A stretch of DNA of 64,000 bases. It comes from Nectonema munidae. Its lineage: Eukaryota > Nematomorpha > Nectonematoida > Nectonematidae. Shown here in pieces: positions 21,984-36,300 of the stretch. A program made the position numbers and the translations under genes. Each line of letters starts with the position of its first letter. The stretch's first letter is position 1. Location: contig JAUIRK010000855.1 in assembly GCA_030549495.1 (NCBI GenBank), positions 1,002,001 to 1,066,000 of the forward strand. Reading direction: 5' to 3'. The notes under the pieces were generated by a model that saw only the letters and a program-made list of their open reading frames with translations, had not been told where the DNA came from and did no database searches.

Positions 21984-24388
21984 TCAAATCTTGTAGTAGT
22001 TGATTAAGACGGCGTTATCTTTTGTGACTTCGTGGTGTTTGAAGGAGGTCGCTGTGGCTGTTTCAATGCACGGACTGTACGACTTTTTGCTGAGATTCAA
22101 AATCTCCGTATCCCTTATGTAGTACTTGTTGAAAGTCTTTTTATTGGAAAGGATAGAACTGGTGTTATACTTTGTGCTTGCTCCAGTGGAAAATGCGTAG
22201 TAATAGTTGTTGAGATTGTTGAGTTTGCCTTTTTTCGGCATTAAGTCGTTGTTATCTTCGTTGGTTGTGTTGCACGCGTCAAGAGAGGATGAGTTTGTGA
22301 TGTTTGTCACATCAGCTCTACACCAATCATAAATGTTTTGGATAGAGTCGTGCTTTTGTGAATTTGAGTTGGTTCTCTCGTTCGGATCCTTTTCATATGT
22401 TAAGGAGTCGCTGTCAAAAGAGGCGAGCTTTGATGGGAAAGCTGATTTCGCTCGGTCCATCATTCGTTTTCCGAAGCCTCGCAACTTTTTGTTTTGCAGG
22501 TTGGAGTGGGACGAAGCGCCTCCACTCCCCAACTTCTTGTCACATCTCCGGTACAACTCGATGATTTTCTCTTCTAAGCGTTCCTTCTGTCTCCGCACCT
22601 TGTTCATTGTTTCCCACCACTTCCTTTCCTCTTCTAAAGCACGATCTTTGGTTCTCAGCGCTTCAAGCATGCTCTCCTTGCATTCTTCTTGCAACTTTTG
22701 AATCCGTTTGCGCAGAATGATGTTTTCCCGCACGATTTCCTTTAATGCGCTCTCATTCCCACCTCCCCCATCTTTCTCCGGCGCTACATTTCCGCGATCA
22801 TCCAACTCCTTCTCAATTAACTTGATGCTTTGGATCAACTTAAGAGCGGCCAACTCTTTCTCACCACCCTCCACGCCATCTTCCTCCCTCTTTCCGCTAT
22901 CACTTTTGTTAGGAGATTGTTCGTTGAGAAGCATTTCCAAGCACATGAACTTAACTTCAACGAAGTTCAGCCTCTGTAGAATACTGTTGAATTCTTTGAT
23001 GTTCCGGGAAAGCATCGTTTTTACCAGACACCCAGCATTCTTTCTGCCTCCCTCTTTGCGATCATTGCTGTGATTTTTAAATTTAACGTTCTTTTTTTCA
23101 CAAGCTTCATAACTTTCTTTGATGTGATTGTTTATGAATTCAAAGGTGGTGAAGGGGCTTTCATTGCACCCTTCTTCTTCTACTCCATGATGATGATTAT
23201 TAATGTTAGAAGTATTGGTGTTGTTGATGGAATTAGAATTGGTATTAAAATGAGTGCTTCTTTGTGTGTTATGTTGTTGGCGAAAAGAGTCAGTGCCTCG
23301 AAAAAAGTCCATGTTGAAACTACTTTTGGCCCAAGCATCGTGTTTATCTGTGGGTGAAGACTTGAAATACTGTAGCTTGTCCTTGATGACAAAGATGAAT
23401 TCTTGAAGAAGCCAAATGATTAAGTTCATGACATCAAATTCTTCCTCATTTGTGCACGTTGCTTGATCCTTCATTTCTAAGCACTTGCTGTCATTTAGTT
23501 CGCTTTCTAAGCTCTTTTTGAAGAAATCTTCTCCGATCGATAAAGGACATCTTTCAGGAACTTCTCTGCATTCTAAGTTTTTTCTGCGTAGATTTTCTTT
23601 ATTCTCTTGAATTTCATTCAAAGCTACTTTCAATTCTTGATTTTCACACAAAACCTCCTTCATTTTTTTAACATTTTCTTCATTCACTGACTCAAATTCT
23701 CGTTCAAAATTCTTCAAAGAACTTTTGATGTTCACAATTTCCTGCCTCAATTTAAAATTTTCCTTTTTAACATTCGCCATTTCTCGCTCTTGTTCGCTCT
23801 TCAGTCGGAACATCTCTTTCAATTCAAGCTGCCCTTTTTTACACTTTTTCTCTTCTTCTGCACGCAAGTTGACTTCAATTGCCAAATTCTTGTGATATTT
23901 CTCCAACTCCTGCTTCGCTAAATCCAACTCATCCATGCACATTTTCAGTTTTTTCGTTTCCACGAGCAGTTTTTCATTGCGTGACTCCAAACCACACATC
24001 TCACTCCGACTTTCCTCCAAGCTTTCTTGCAGGTATTGGATTTCCTTGATACTCAACTCTGATTGCTGCTTCATCAATTCCTTCCTGCCATCATCCTTGT
24101 CTAACTGACAACTTAGCTCCACTCTTTCGAAGTATTCCCTATTTCTTTCCAAGTACAACTTCTTTATGCACAAGATGATTTGGTTCATGTCATTACTTTC
24201 AAAGAACAACTCTTTCTCAATTTTCATGGACATGTTTCTGGTAGCGTAGTTCATTATGTACTTGATGTGCTTCATCAGCATTTCTTGGTCTTGGATCGAC
24301 ATATCCTTTATCAACTCAATGTTTTTGTCTTTCTTTTCACTGTTAACAGCCAATCCAATCATCATCTGAAGCAGTTTTTCAATCTCCT
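21984..24388 (-). CDS. HOOK/Girdin-like gene, last exon (coiled coils and tail)
   Basis: Acceptor gtttatactttag with AG at 24389-24390; the first two bases complete a Glu codon begun in the previous exon. It opens with the last HOOK-domain helices, then a coiled coil (about residues 60-275 counted from the MMIGLAV Met), a linker with a cysteine-rich start and an Asn/Ser/His-rich stretch around residue 378, a second coil (about 540-615), and a disordered tail rich in Ser, Asn and Tyr ending LINYYKI. No PDZ-binding Gly-Cys-Val end like that of vertebrate Daple is present. Confidence 0.9.
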
Positions 24389-27300
24389 CTAAAGTATAAA
24401 CATTTCAACAAATTCAGATTTGTGTTCTACTAAAATAATAATTGACACACTTCGACTTTTTATAAACCCTTGGGGACCACAGTTCCAGAAAAAATTCACC
24501 CCGAGGTATTTATATATAAAAAAAGTTATGAAGATTTATTACATTTAGAATTGATATTTGATCCAAAATTCAGCCCCATTTGTGCCTTCTTGGTAAAAAT
24601 ATGCTGCTGGGCTTAAAATTACAGCTTCTTTTATTAAACTTCCATTTTAAATTTTTGAGTTGTTGACATTTTCCAAATCACCTTATCACTTTCTCCCAAA
24701 AGTATTTTTTCAACGTGCGTAGCAAGTTCTAATTTTTTGGTCATGTGCGCTCGTTAAGGATGTTAAGGACTTCATCGCTAAGCTTGGACATCTTAAGCGA
24801 TACTTTGTAAAGAATATCAATTTTTGAAAAATCTAAAATTTCATTTCTTATTTTTTGTCTGTATACAACACAAATGTTAAGTACTTTTTTGTATAAAACT
24901 TTGCATTCTATGCCTGTTATCTAAAGTTCCATCCAAGCCCCTTGTTTGTGTCAATATGTAATAGTCAAGAATATATGAAGCTTTAATTTTATTTTTTGAA
25001 TACTTTAAAAGGGCCCCACAATCAAATAGTGAATTGATCTTCTGGTAAGATGCTCATAACAACTGAAGCAAATCAAAAGCAGATAGAAAACTTATTTGCA
25101 GTATCGACCGCTGGCGATTAAATTCTTTCATTTGCCTCCACTGAACTTCTACTTGGGATAACAAAAGAAATTTATAATAAAGAAAACTCTCTCCTGTGAG
25201 AAGCAACGATAAGAAATATTAACATCATTTTACTTTTAGACCAAGCCTGAAGGTTTAACATAAAGGCTAGTGACCATTTGGCCTCTCCAACCTGGCTACT
25301 TTCTTGCTTGGGCCACAAATGCTTTTGACATAATATAATTTATAAAAAAAAATCGGAAAAGCAACATTATATCAACTCTCTGAAGTCATTTTTGTTCATA
25401 AATTTTTTGAATTTTTTTGTTAACTTAAAATCAAGGCCCCACAAATCGGCCAGGAGCTGAATTACATTTATGACGAAGTTTAAAAATGCATTCCTGCAAC
25501 TTCTTAAGAATTTGTTTAAGCCTTATTATTAATGAATCGCTTCACAACATTTTATAAGATTCAATGCTAAAAGTTTCAAAGTTCTTATAATTTTATGCAG
25601 CGCTTTTGCATTTGTGATTTCATATTTCTAAATTGAAATTTGTTTCAAATATTCAAAGTGTCTGACTTTATATCCTCATCCTTATTTTGTCAATTTTGTT
25701 TAAAAATATTTAAAGCAATCCTTCATGTTGCGTCAATTTACGCGACTGTTTCACAGAAATCATTTATGAGGAATTGCTAGAATTCGAAGCCAAACTGTTG
25801 GACACTATGCTCAGCAATCCTAGTCACAGCAACAATGTGAATACAATGAAATAGTTGAAACGAACCAAAGCAATCCTCTTGCAGTGAAGAAATGGAAAGA
25901 ATGTCAGGAAGCGTATCAATGAAAATCATTCCAAGCTCATCCTAAAATATAAACATTTTAAATGAAATAAAAAGGTGTTACAATAATCCAAATTAAGTGT
26001 TAAAAATAGTGAATTTTCAAAATGAGTTTCTTATAAAGAGTCTTTTTTGGAGACTTGTTCTGCACTAAATGCTCTTTCGTATACACTGAAAATAAGAAAT
26101 TGGGATTTGTTGGAGGAAAGCCTTAACTCAAACCATAGTAGTCAACTGCCATTACATTCCTGCTTATGTTCCAATTCAAAATCTTAAGTGAAAAGTTTTA
26201 GCCTATTCTCGGATTATTATTATTTCTCCAGACACTTTCACGAAGCTGATTTCATTTTATCAGAGCGTAATCTTATTCATTTGTCTTATTTTTTTAATCT
26301 TTTTACAAAATGTTCTCATAATTAACTAATTGATGATGTGAGGATTTTATCTAAATATAACCAAGTCAGTGGTTTTGGGATTAGCAATAGTCAACTTGAA
26401 AACACCATTTCAATTAGTGAATACCCAATACTATATGTATCTATATGGATATGCGGGCGTGAGTAAGGTTGGTTAGGTACTGGGTTTCGATAACTCAAGG
26501 TCTTGGGTTCGATCCCGCATCAAGCCTACTTTCTCATAGTTCGATACAAGTGGTGCAAATTGTGTCTTCTCGATGAAAACATCCCACAATAAAACGTACA
26601 CTAACACATTTTTTCCAAAAAAATACACCATATTTTTGCTTATGCAAAGATTAAACACATGAAAAAGTTGAGTGGATTAATTTTATCAAAGAAATTATCT
26701 TTATCCTTAAATTTCGAAATGAACTATAAATTTCATGAGTAGAACAAATGTTTGAATCAAAATTTTGAGAGTATATAATTTCTCTATCATTATAGAATAT
26801 CTCATACATTTTGTATATAAGAGTGATTAAGGTTATTTGTAAAATAAAATTTAGAAAAAAATCACTTCGAAAAAAAATTATAGTTTTCTAATTTTTTATA
26901 AAAATTTTAAAAATGCTAAATTTAAAGATTGTACGTACAAAGACCTCTGAAAAATGAATGAATGATGAAAAAATGTTTATCAAGTTAAAACAAAGGATTC
27001 AATTGATTGACAGGAAAGAGATTCGCTTTTTAGCGAATAAAAAGAGTGGAAAAACGTCAATTACTTCATAATAGTTGAGGATGTCCTTGAGAACGAACAG
27101 GAAGTACTGAAGAGTGGACCAAGAATGTGTGTTGCTTTCTTTTTCTACATCATCAATCTGTACTTCCACATCGTAGATACTAAAATTATTTTTAAGCAGA
27201 AAATGAGAATGATTTTTACATTAGAAACAATAAATAGGAAGAGTTCATTGACCTCTTTTATAAAAAGTTTAAGTTAAAGGATGATTTCCAATCTTCAGAT

Positions 27301-30300
27301 GACTATTTTGAAAATTTTTTGATAATTTCATCAATTTATTCTGAAAGTTATATATGATTTATTAAGGACAAATTATCTGAACCTAAAGAAAATTATATAC
27401 TGACATGCTAAAAAAATGTATTTATTCTTGGATATTTAGAATCACAATGCGTTGTTTTATATATTAAAAGATCAATTCCGAAATTGGGTGTATGTCATAA
27501 AAGACGTGTAACATATCAAAGCTAATACAAAAAGCAGTAACAAGTCTATAATTCAAATTTGGCGTAACAAATTTTTGATAACTATGGTCAATTATTTTTA
27601 ATTTTTTTGAAAAAATTAAGTTTCCTGTAAGTTTTGGAATTTGGTTTATTTCGGAGATAAAGACATACACTAGTTAAAAATGAAATTTAAAAAAAAAAAA
27701 ATTTCAAACTTTTAATAATTTTATTTTGTGAAATGAATTTGAAAAATTTTTGCTTAAGGAAATTCTCCATGGGATCCGAAGAAAGAAATGATTTGAGATA
27801 TAAAACATTTTGAATTGTGATTCCGAATATTAGCTGTTCATTAGAGGTTTCCAATCTTACCTAGCTTTAAGATTTAGTTCCTCAAAGATAATTGAGGTTT
27901 TTATTAATATTAAAATTTTTTTTAAGTACCAATAAATTAAGTTAAAATTGATTATAAATTGTTTCAACAGTTTTGTGCTTTGGAAAATTAAAAGATAAAT
28001 TATGACTCTATTATATGCTCTCTCAGTCTCATCAAGTGAGTAAGGTTGGTTACGTACCGGGTTTCGATAACTCAAGGTCTTGGGTTCGATCCCGCATCCA
28101 GCCTACTTTCTCATAGTTCGATACAAGCGGCGCAATTGTGCCTTCTCGATGAAAACACCCCACGCCACCTATGAGTTGTCGAGATCAAAACAGCTTCAAA
28201 TTACCGTTTTGGAGTAAGGACCATTTTCTTTGCGTTATGCAAAAACATAGTTTACGGTATAAAACTACCCAAATTATAAATTTTGCGTGTTATTGGCAAA
28301 AAAATTGTTGAATACTCTTGTAGATCCTTCAGAGGTGTTTCTAGGAATTCATGTTCTAAACTTTAGATATATAGCAATGGATCAAACTGTATTCCTCATA
28401 TGCCTATAATATATTGAGAGATGACAGATTTTAGAATTTCAGAAGCTTGCTTTTTTTAGCTTATTTGAATAAAAAGTCATCGGTAAATTCATCGGTGTAG
28501 TAGAAAAGACATGATAACAGAAAAAAGTTTCAAAACACAGGCCTGTGTAATCAATTTTGTAACTTTTTTCGAAAAATGACTTCGTTATTTGTGTAAAAGT
28601 AACTGATAGACAAAATTGAAAAAAGATAGGATGAAAACCAGAGCTGAACAAAGAAAACAGGTTCTAAATTTGAACTAGTAATTAGACTTCTAAGAGTAAG
28701 CTTATTTTTTAATTAGAGATGTCTGTGATTGATCAACATTTAAAAAAGTAGTGCTGATAAATAGATTTTTTGATTGATCTACTTTTTTAGGACTTTTGGT
28801 TCTAGAATAATACGTTTAATTAACATATCAAAAGATATTCACAATAATTTTTTAAGAAATGGGAAAAATATTCGAAATATTTTTGACAACTTTCCCTCCC
28901 CTGACGATGAAATCAACGCCTATTGTTCTAAGATTACAAAAAAGCAATTAATTTAATTAAAATTTAAAATATTTTAGATGCTTGAATACCTTTCAAAATT
29001 TGTTGAGAAGAGATTGTAGAAGGCTTTTTTAATCATAAAATATGATTATCATCATATTAATTTTTTTTTGTAATTAAAAAAAAAAAAAAAGTTCCATGAT
29101 TTCAAGGTAAATTAAAAAAAATGAAAATATGTACACTAAATCCAAATGATGTTATCCAAAATTTTACTGCATATAAAATAGAATTAGTGATTTATCCATT
29201 CCAAAATTATGTGAATGCCGATTCTAATGCGTTTAAACTTCAAACTTAAATTAGACACATGATTGGCCATTTTTATCAACCGTTTCAAAAACTCGTTAAA
29301 AATCCGAACTGCATCTCAAAAAACATAAATACTCAAAATCTTCAATATCGCTGTTCCGTAAATTAAGCTTGATTTTTGTGTTCCTACTCATTCACAATAT
29401 ATATATACAATATACATATATACTTTTGATCTTCTTTTTGGTGCAAATTTGCTTTTGTTCAATCCCATCGCGCTGTGCGTCCACCTACCTCTGGGTGAGT
29501 AGTTTGATGTGAACTGGTTTTAGGGAATGGCGCATTGATATTCAAAGCTGCTCGTTCAGAATCGATGCAAAAGGAATCACTAAGCAAATCCTTTGCCTCA
29601 TTGCAGTCGATATTTTCATCAAATCTCTCTCTCTCTCTCTCTCAACGACCAGATTATATAAGTCAACCCGGATATTCTGAAATAAGTAACGAATGAATAT
29701 ACGTGCATGCATGCATATATGTGTATTGTGTATATATATATATATAGGATCAGAATATTTCAATTAAAAGTACGCCATTCCTTGAATATAATAATAGTTC
29801 TCTGGCTAAAAGAGAAACGCGAAGGAAGAAGCAGTGAACTCCTAGAGAGTAGCCAGAACACTCACCAGCCTTTATTTATTTATCCTATCAAGGATTACGC
29901 AGGGCTTTTTTACTCGACAATGGAAGTTGGAGAGCGTTTGTCTTCTCTATTAGGGGTCGAATATGCCTGTGTATAGCCATTCATCCAAACACAACCGCGT
30001 AACAACAATGGTGAAAGACATTCTAGGTAGGCGCTGACTGTGATCAGAGAAACTCTTTCACTAATATATATTTTTATATTACATGACAGAGGAGATATGA
30101 TGTTTGCATTCTCGTTTAATTATTGCGTGTGTAAGAAGAATCATAGCATATAATTCTATGAGAGATGATACATAGATGAGATATCAAAGCTCCTATCTCT
30201 CTAGCTTTTCCATGAACCACGTAATAATTGCACCTACTCACATATTATAATATTATATATAGGTGTTTGAAATGTGAACGGAGTTTGTGAAATGCGAAGC

Positions 30301-33300
30301 TGACCACTACATGACCGGTATGAATTCTGAAGAATCTTGACCAATCACAATAACCAACAGATTAAAACTAACTAATAGGCTTTGGCTGAGGAAAAAATCC
30401 TAAAAATCAACAAAACACACCTTTCATACTTCGTCATAAATCATAGAAAAAGAAACAGAGATTCCATGGATTGTTGTTCGAAGTTATTGTACATTTGTTT
30501 CATACACTCTTTGTTGGCTTTGAACACACATCCCTTAATCAAAAGTCTTTGCCCCCCCCAACTCTAAAAAATTTTATTTGAATTTAAAAAAATAATAAAT
30601 TACTTGTTTAAACAGGCAAATATATAAAATATAGCCTGCTTACTCAAAAAATATTATATATAGTGTAACTAATGAAAATCATACAGCAAAAAAGTAATAA
30701 TTTGTTTAATTTATTTTCATAAATTAAATATATATATTTAATTACATATTTAAAATGATAAATTAATTAGTATTTTAAAATTATTTAGTTGGAAAAATTT
30801 TTTTAGAGTTAGGGGGGGGGGGGGGGAGATGTTTGTTTATATAAAAAAAGTGTATTCACACACGAAGAAAATGTCCTGTTGTGATGAATACGTAGGCGTT
30901 AATATTTTGACAAGATTGAATGTGAATGTTTGGAAAATGTGAAAACTGTCCTTACATGAAATTGAAGACTTTGCTAAGCAGGACACCGTCGTAGAGTTGG
31001 CAAGCTTCGCAGTTTTCCGGTAGCATCTTGCAAATCTAAAATAAAACTCTCTCTCTTATATATCCTTAGTGAATAACACAAAGCATCTTTCTGCATTCAT
31101 GATTTTTCTTTACTTTTTCGATTTTAAATAGGAAATGTCGCGTTTCTCTTCTGTCAATCACTTAGCATTTTCATCAAAGAAACGAAATAGCTTTGCGTTT
31201 TTTTATATGAAAGATCTCGTTGTGATTCCTGTAAATGTATCCATTGGGATTCGTTTTAATCGCATTAACTTCAAACAAAAGGCATTTTCTTTTAAAAGTG
31301 CTTCATAATGCTGCAGACGGTATATGCTAGCAAAGAGTGCCTATATCTACACAGAATCTTGACATATATTTTAACAAGACTTATAGATTTGGACTTGGAA
31401 GCATTCATTCTACATGTAAAGTCATCTAGTCTCTCTACATTACAAATTAAGCTGAAGTAAGTAAGTATAAGTGGATGAAAAAATAATGGTGGTTGAGAAT
31501 TGGCACAAATTTTATGATATCCTTTGATTCATATGTTCTAGGTAGAGAAAGTTTGGAATGTGCAAATTAAGAGCTCTGCTCATAAAAATCTACTTCCAAA
31601 AATGTAATGATCTTTACCTGTTCGGGAAAGCTTCTTACCTACCTAACTTTTATTCCGTAAATGAAAGCTCTTCAATGTATATATGCTGAAAGTCAGTTCA
31701 ATTCAAACTAATTCCAAAGAAGATATTTTGTTTTTTTTTTCATTCAAATATTCATAACATTTCTTCATTAGTGATAATAATCTTTTGTCTTTTTGAAATT
31801 CTCTTTGGTCTTTTGCAATTCTATCTGAATTCAATTTTTTGATTTTGTTATGCTTATACTGTTTTGATATGTGTCATTTTTATTTAAACTCTTTTTCGAT
31901 ATTTTAAAATTATTTTCATATTAAATTTTCTAGATCTTTAACTACGAAGTAATTAGCAATTAAATTAGTACAAATTTTTTCAAAAAAATTTTTATTCTTC
32001 ATTTAATTTGTTAATTAAAAATTTTTTGTAGACTTTAACTTTTGACTAAATATTATTTCAAAAAACACACGTCATTTTTTAGTTAGAAATGCAAAAAGCC
32101 AAAATAGAACTAAAAATGGTGTATATATATAATTATATATAATTTCTACGAAAAAATTACAATTAAGTAGACCTAAAAAATAAAAATATAATGACTTATA
32201 TATCAAATAAGTTTTCTGTGGTTTAACCTTGACTCTAATTAACATTGAAAAACAGCTCATTATTTTCAACTTCAAATTTGTATCCATAATAATCAAAATT
32301 CTACATATACAGGAGTAAACTTCCCTTAGGTCCAATGCACTAGCATAATGGCGGAAAAACGCTAATGATAAACTAAATTTTGACTTAGACAAAAAGGATA
32401 GTTAAAAACGATTTTTTATTTTAAATTTGAAAGCACAGAATTCCTTTTTATCAAAATTCAATACAACATCCTTTGTTTTTAAAACCAAATTCCCTCCTCA
32501 AAAGATTTTGTGTTGAGTGATGTTTGTTTCCACTTTTCCTCATATTTCATCATGACATTTGTCGGTGTGGAGTAAATTCATTTTTTAAATATTCTCCCCA
32601 TAATTTAACTTTTTTAATAGCATAGAAATGTTCTTTAAAAATGGCCTCAAAATGCATTTTCTCATTAGAACAAATGGATTTGTAAAATCACATATACACT
32701 AAATTTCTATGTAACTAAACAAACCTTCAAATTTCAACTCTCTTTTCTTGATTGGTTTGTTACAAACGATTTCATTCAGAACTGTTCCTTTTACGAAACA
32801 AGGCAAAATTTATTAGTTTTATTTTTGTATAGATATGTTGTTTGAATGCTGGTGTTAATTATAATTATTTTTATTTTTTTACATATATATTTGTGTTATG
32901 TGTGTATATAAATATTTTGTTCCTTCATTTCTTCTTCTTCTTAAAACCCAAATTAAAGACAATTAAAATTTTTCATAAATAAAAAAATTAACTTTTGGGT
33001 AAAAAAAAACAAAAATTTTTGTATAATAAGTCGAAAAAGTATAAATGTCTTAAATCTTGTTCTAAATCCCTCTCTTTATAAAAGACTTTGAAACCGAAAA
33101 CAAAAAATCCATGTTCCAGACTTTAAAACTTGATGCATTTGTGAAAAACAAAATAGTTGTCATGAAAGATTGCATGCAAGACTAGACAAAACCCAAGATT
33201 CAAGGAGGAAGAACATTTTACATTTCTGTTAAGTTTCTTTCATAGAAGATTTTTCCATTAAAGTATTTTGAAAAGTTATTTGAATATGATTTATGATTAA

Positions 33301-36300
33301 ACCATTTTATTGTTTAAAATAAATTGAAAAATTATTACGCCAAAAAATTATTAAGTTTTGGGCACGAATGTCGTTATCAAGGGTATAAAAATTATACATG
33401 GAAACGTTGGAATAAGCAAAAATAAAAATCGATTTATTCCAAGATCAGATAAGTAGGAGGTACCATTTAATTTAAGCTTGTATCGAACTTAAGTCTTTGA
33501 GTTATTGAAACCAAGAATCTAATCAACCTTACTCACGGCCCCTGTCTTCAATGCTACATGTGTTCAATAATCGAGATTTAACTCAAACATCTTAGTTAGT
33601 GAGGTAGTTAAGTATAATTAATTTGTTAGTTCTTTTGTAGTATTTAGTAGGGAAATTTCGGTGAAAATTGGTATTTATGCTTTTCCGGTGTTTAAGGGAT
33701 GTTTTATTCTACCTTGCATTATGTGGCTTTTTTAATGAGAGATCTCGTCTTTGTGGGGTTTTATCCTATAGAACGGTTTATAAGGAAGTATATCTTTACG
33801 TTCCGCAAACAAAATATTCAAATATATTAAGGTAGGAATTTAGATCCAACAAATTCTATATCTATTTTTTGTTTAAGTAGATACAATTTGCAGTAAATAT
33901 AGTTTGAAATATAAACAACGTGACTAAAATATGATAAAGATTCAAAAAGTGGCAAGCACATATGGTATATCATGTAAAATTTAAAAAACATGTTGTAGGA
34001 TGTACGTCCAGCTTCTTAAAACACGCAATATTTATTCTCCCTCTGTTTCCTTTCCTTCTAACACCTCTGGAAGTATAAAAAACGCCAAACTAAAATCTTC
34101 TGGAGTGTTCTGCTCAGTTTGGGGCTGCAATACTAAAATATTATTTTGCAATTACCCTAAAGTTGATTAGATGTTGACATTTTTAAACCGTGTTATTTTC
34201 GCTAGCAATCGCATATATTTGCAAAATTATCTTCACATATGGCACACTTATTTTTCTATATTTGCGAAATATCAACTTTTGGCGAATTCCGTGAAAATAA
34301 GAATATAAGGAATATTTCATGATTTACAGTATCTGATCAATTTTAAAATTTTAATATTTTTCTGATTCGATAGGGTATTTAGTTTTTCTCCAAGTTTATG
34401 ATTTTTTAAATTTTAATAATAATGACTTTTATTGTCACTTTGTTTTGTTGAAAGACAAAAGTTATCAACATAATTTTTTTATATATATTATTTCATCTCG
34501 TAGGAACAATAGCACAAATACAAAAAATTCAAAAAGTCCAAAACTTTAAATTGTCGGATTCTTACATGCTATCTTTTATAAACATGGATGATTCTGGTTA
34601 TATATATTCAATAAAAAATATTCCCAATCTTTTTATAGACTCATATAAATTTATTCTGCAACAAGTGTTTTTCTTGCAAATCAACAGAATGGAATGTTCC
34701 ATCTATGCTTTAATTTCCCACATAATATATTCATATGGGCTATGGATTTCCAACACTTTTCGGACCACTTTTTGGAAAACTTTTTGGCCAAAGAAAATAT
34801 CACAAAATTTTTTATGGGCATGTGGCTGTTATACACAGAGAGTTACAGACACAAATTAATTTCAAACACGATTAATGTTACGATATGATGATAATGATAA
34901 AACAAGTATACTTATAATAAACTTGGAACATGGTTGATTTTGTTTGAGGCGAATAGTCTTATAAATGCCATTTTTTTTATTTCTAAAGGTTTTTTAAACT
35001 TTAATAGCGCACCTAATTTTTTTGTAGCCAATTTTGGTAATGTGACCATATGTAGAGAAAGGCTGCCTTATGTGATATGAAAAAATTTTTAATGCAACAA
35101 ATATTTTAATTTTTTAAATGTACTTTACCCAAAAAAATTTTTTTATTTTTATCAAATTTTTAACTAACATTTTGTATAATAGGAAAATAAGTAAAACTTT
35201 TATTCAAACACGTCGAAAACTTTAAAAAATCGTCTTTTATATTTTTAAGTCATTCTCTCTTTTCCCGTGTTCATTTAACGATTTGTTTATTTATCTGAGG
35301 AAGACCAGAGTGCTCGAATATTAATATAGTTTTCCACTTGTTTGGATAAAAGTTTTACTTATTTTCATATCAATACCCTTCGACTTTTAGTCATGACGTC
35401 TCAATAACACTTTCTTCTCATTTAACATTTTATCTATTTCAAATTTCGGCATTGCAAAGAGGTATGTGGGAGAGTCTTTTGGTCCTCCAACCACTGAAAG
35501 AAATTTGCCCCCAGCATATAGTCCCAAGAATTACAAATTGTAGGGACGATTTTTATATTATACTAAAATGTACACTATTGCTCTGTATATATATATGTAC
35601 TCTGCTGCCCTGGTCATACCCCCAGTCCCGCCCCCACTGGTTCCAATTTTTTAGGAAGCAGTACGACATTGTATGAACAATTGTTCAACTTTTTTGCAAG
35701 AACTTATTTTTTACAGGAGAATTTGATGTAATTTGGATTTCAATCATAATTAAAATTTTCTATTCAACAATTTTCGCTGGAACATAAGTTATTCTTCATA
35801 ATTAAGGATTTCTTTAAACAGCCAGATCCAGAAACATAAAAACAATGCTTCTATGCCTGTCTTCGAGCAAAATTTGATACCCATATGCTATATATCGTAA
35901 AAGTCTGGCAAAATTATAAATTATTTTTTACAATATGCAATTTTTTATGCCAATAAATATTTAAACTCATGAAGTTTCTCTGTTTTCCTTTGCCTAGTAT
36001 AGAAGTATAGGAAAATCAAAATTTGGGCAGTTTCTATCAAATGTAAGCTTGTGATAAAACATTCAGGTATAGTTGTATAAATCTAGGTTTTCAATGATAA
36101 ATATATATATTATATAGATCATATAACTAGAGTGAATTTATTATAATTAAAAAAAAAAGCTAAAAAAGAAAACATTAAAAAATTTCTGCTCCGAAACCCT
36201 GGTTAAACTCAAAAAGGAGAATGAATGGGAGATAAATACATTTTCTTGGAATATCAAATCTCTAGAAGAAAATTTTTAAAAAGGAGATATTGAGCTTAAA

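Larger units (their letters stand above)
27180..30955. other. intron with SINE and dispersed repeat
   Basis: 3.8 kb intron holding the SINE copy at 28036-28165 and the dispersed repeat at 28489-29025, with a (CT)n run at 29624-29643, TA-rich tracts near 29400 and 29735, and a run of 15 G at 30812-30826. Confidence 0.6.

Noticed and set aside
22032-23357. Several plus-strand open frames of 70-122 codons
   Set aside because: They are antisense shadows of the well supported coiled-coil exon on the minus strand.
34551-34859. Plus-strand 102-codon open frame
   Set aside because: Composition is that of AT-rich random sequence and no splice or domain evidence supports it.
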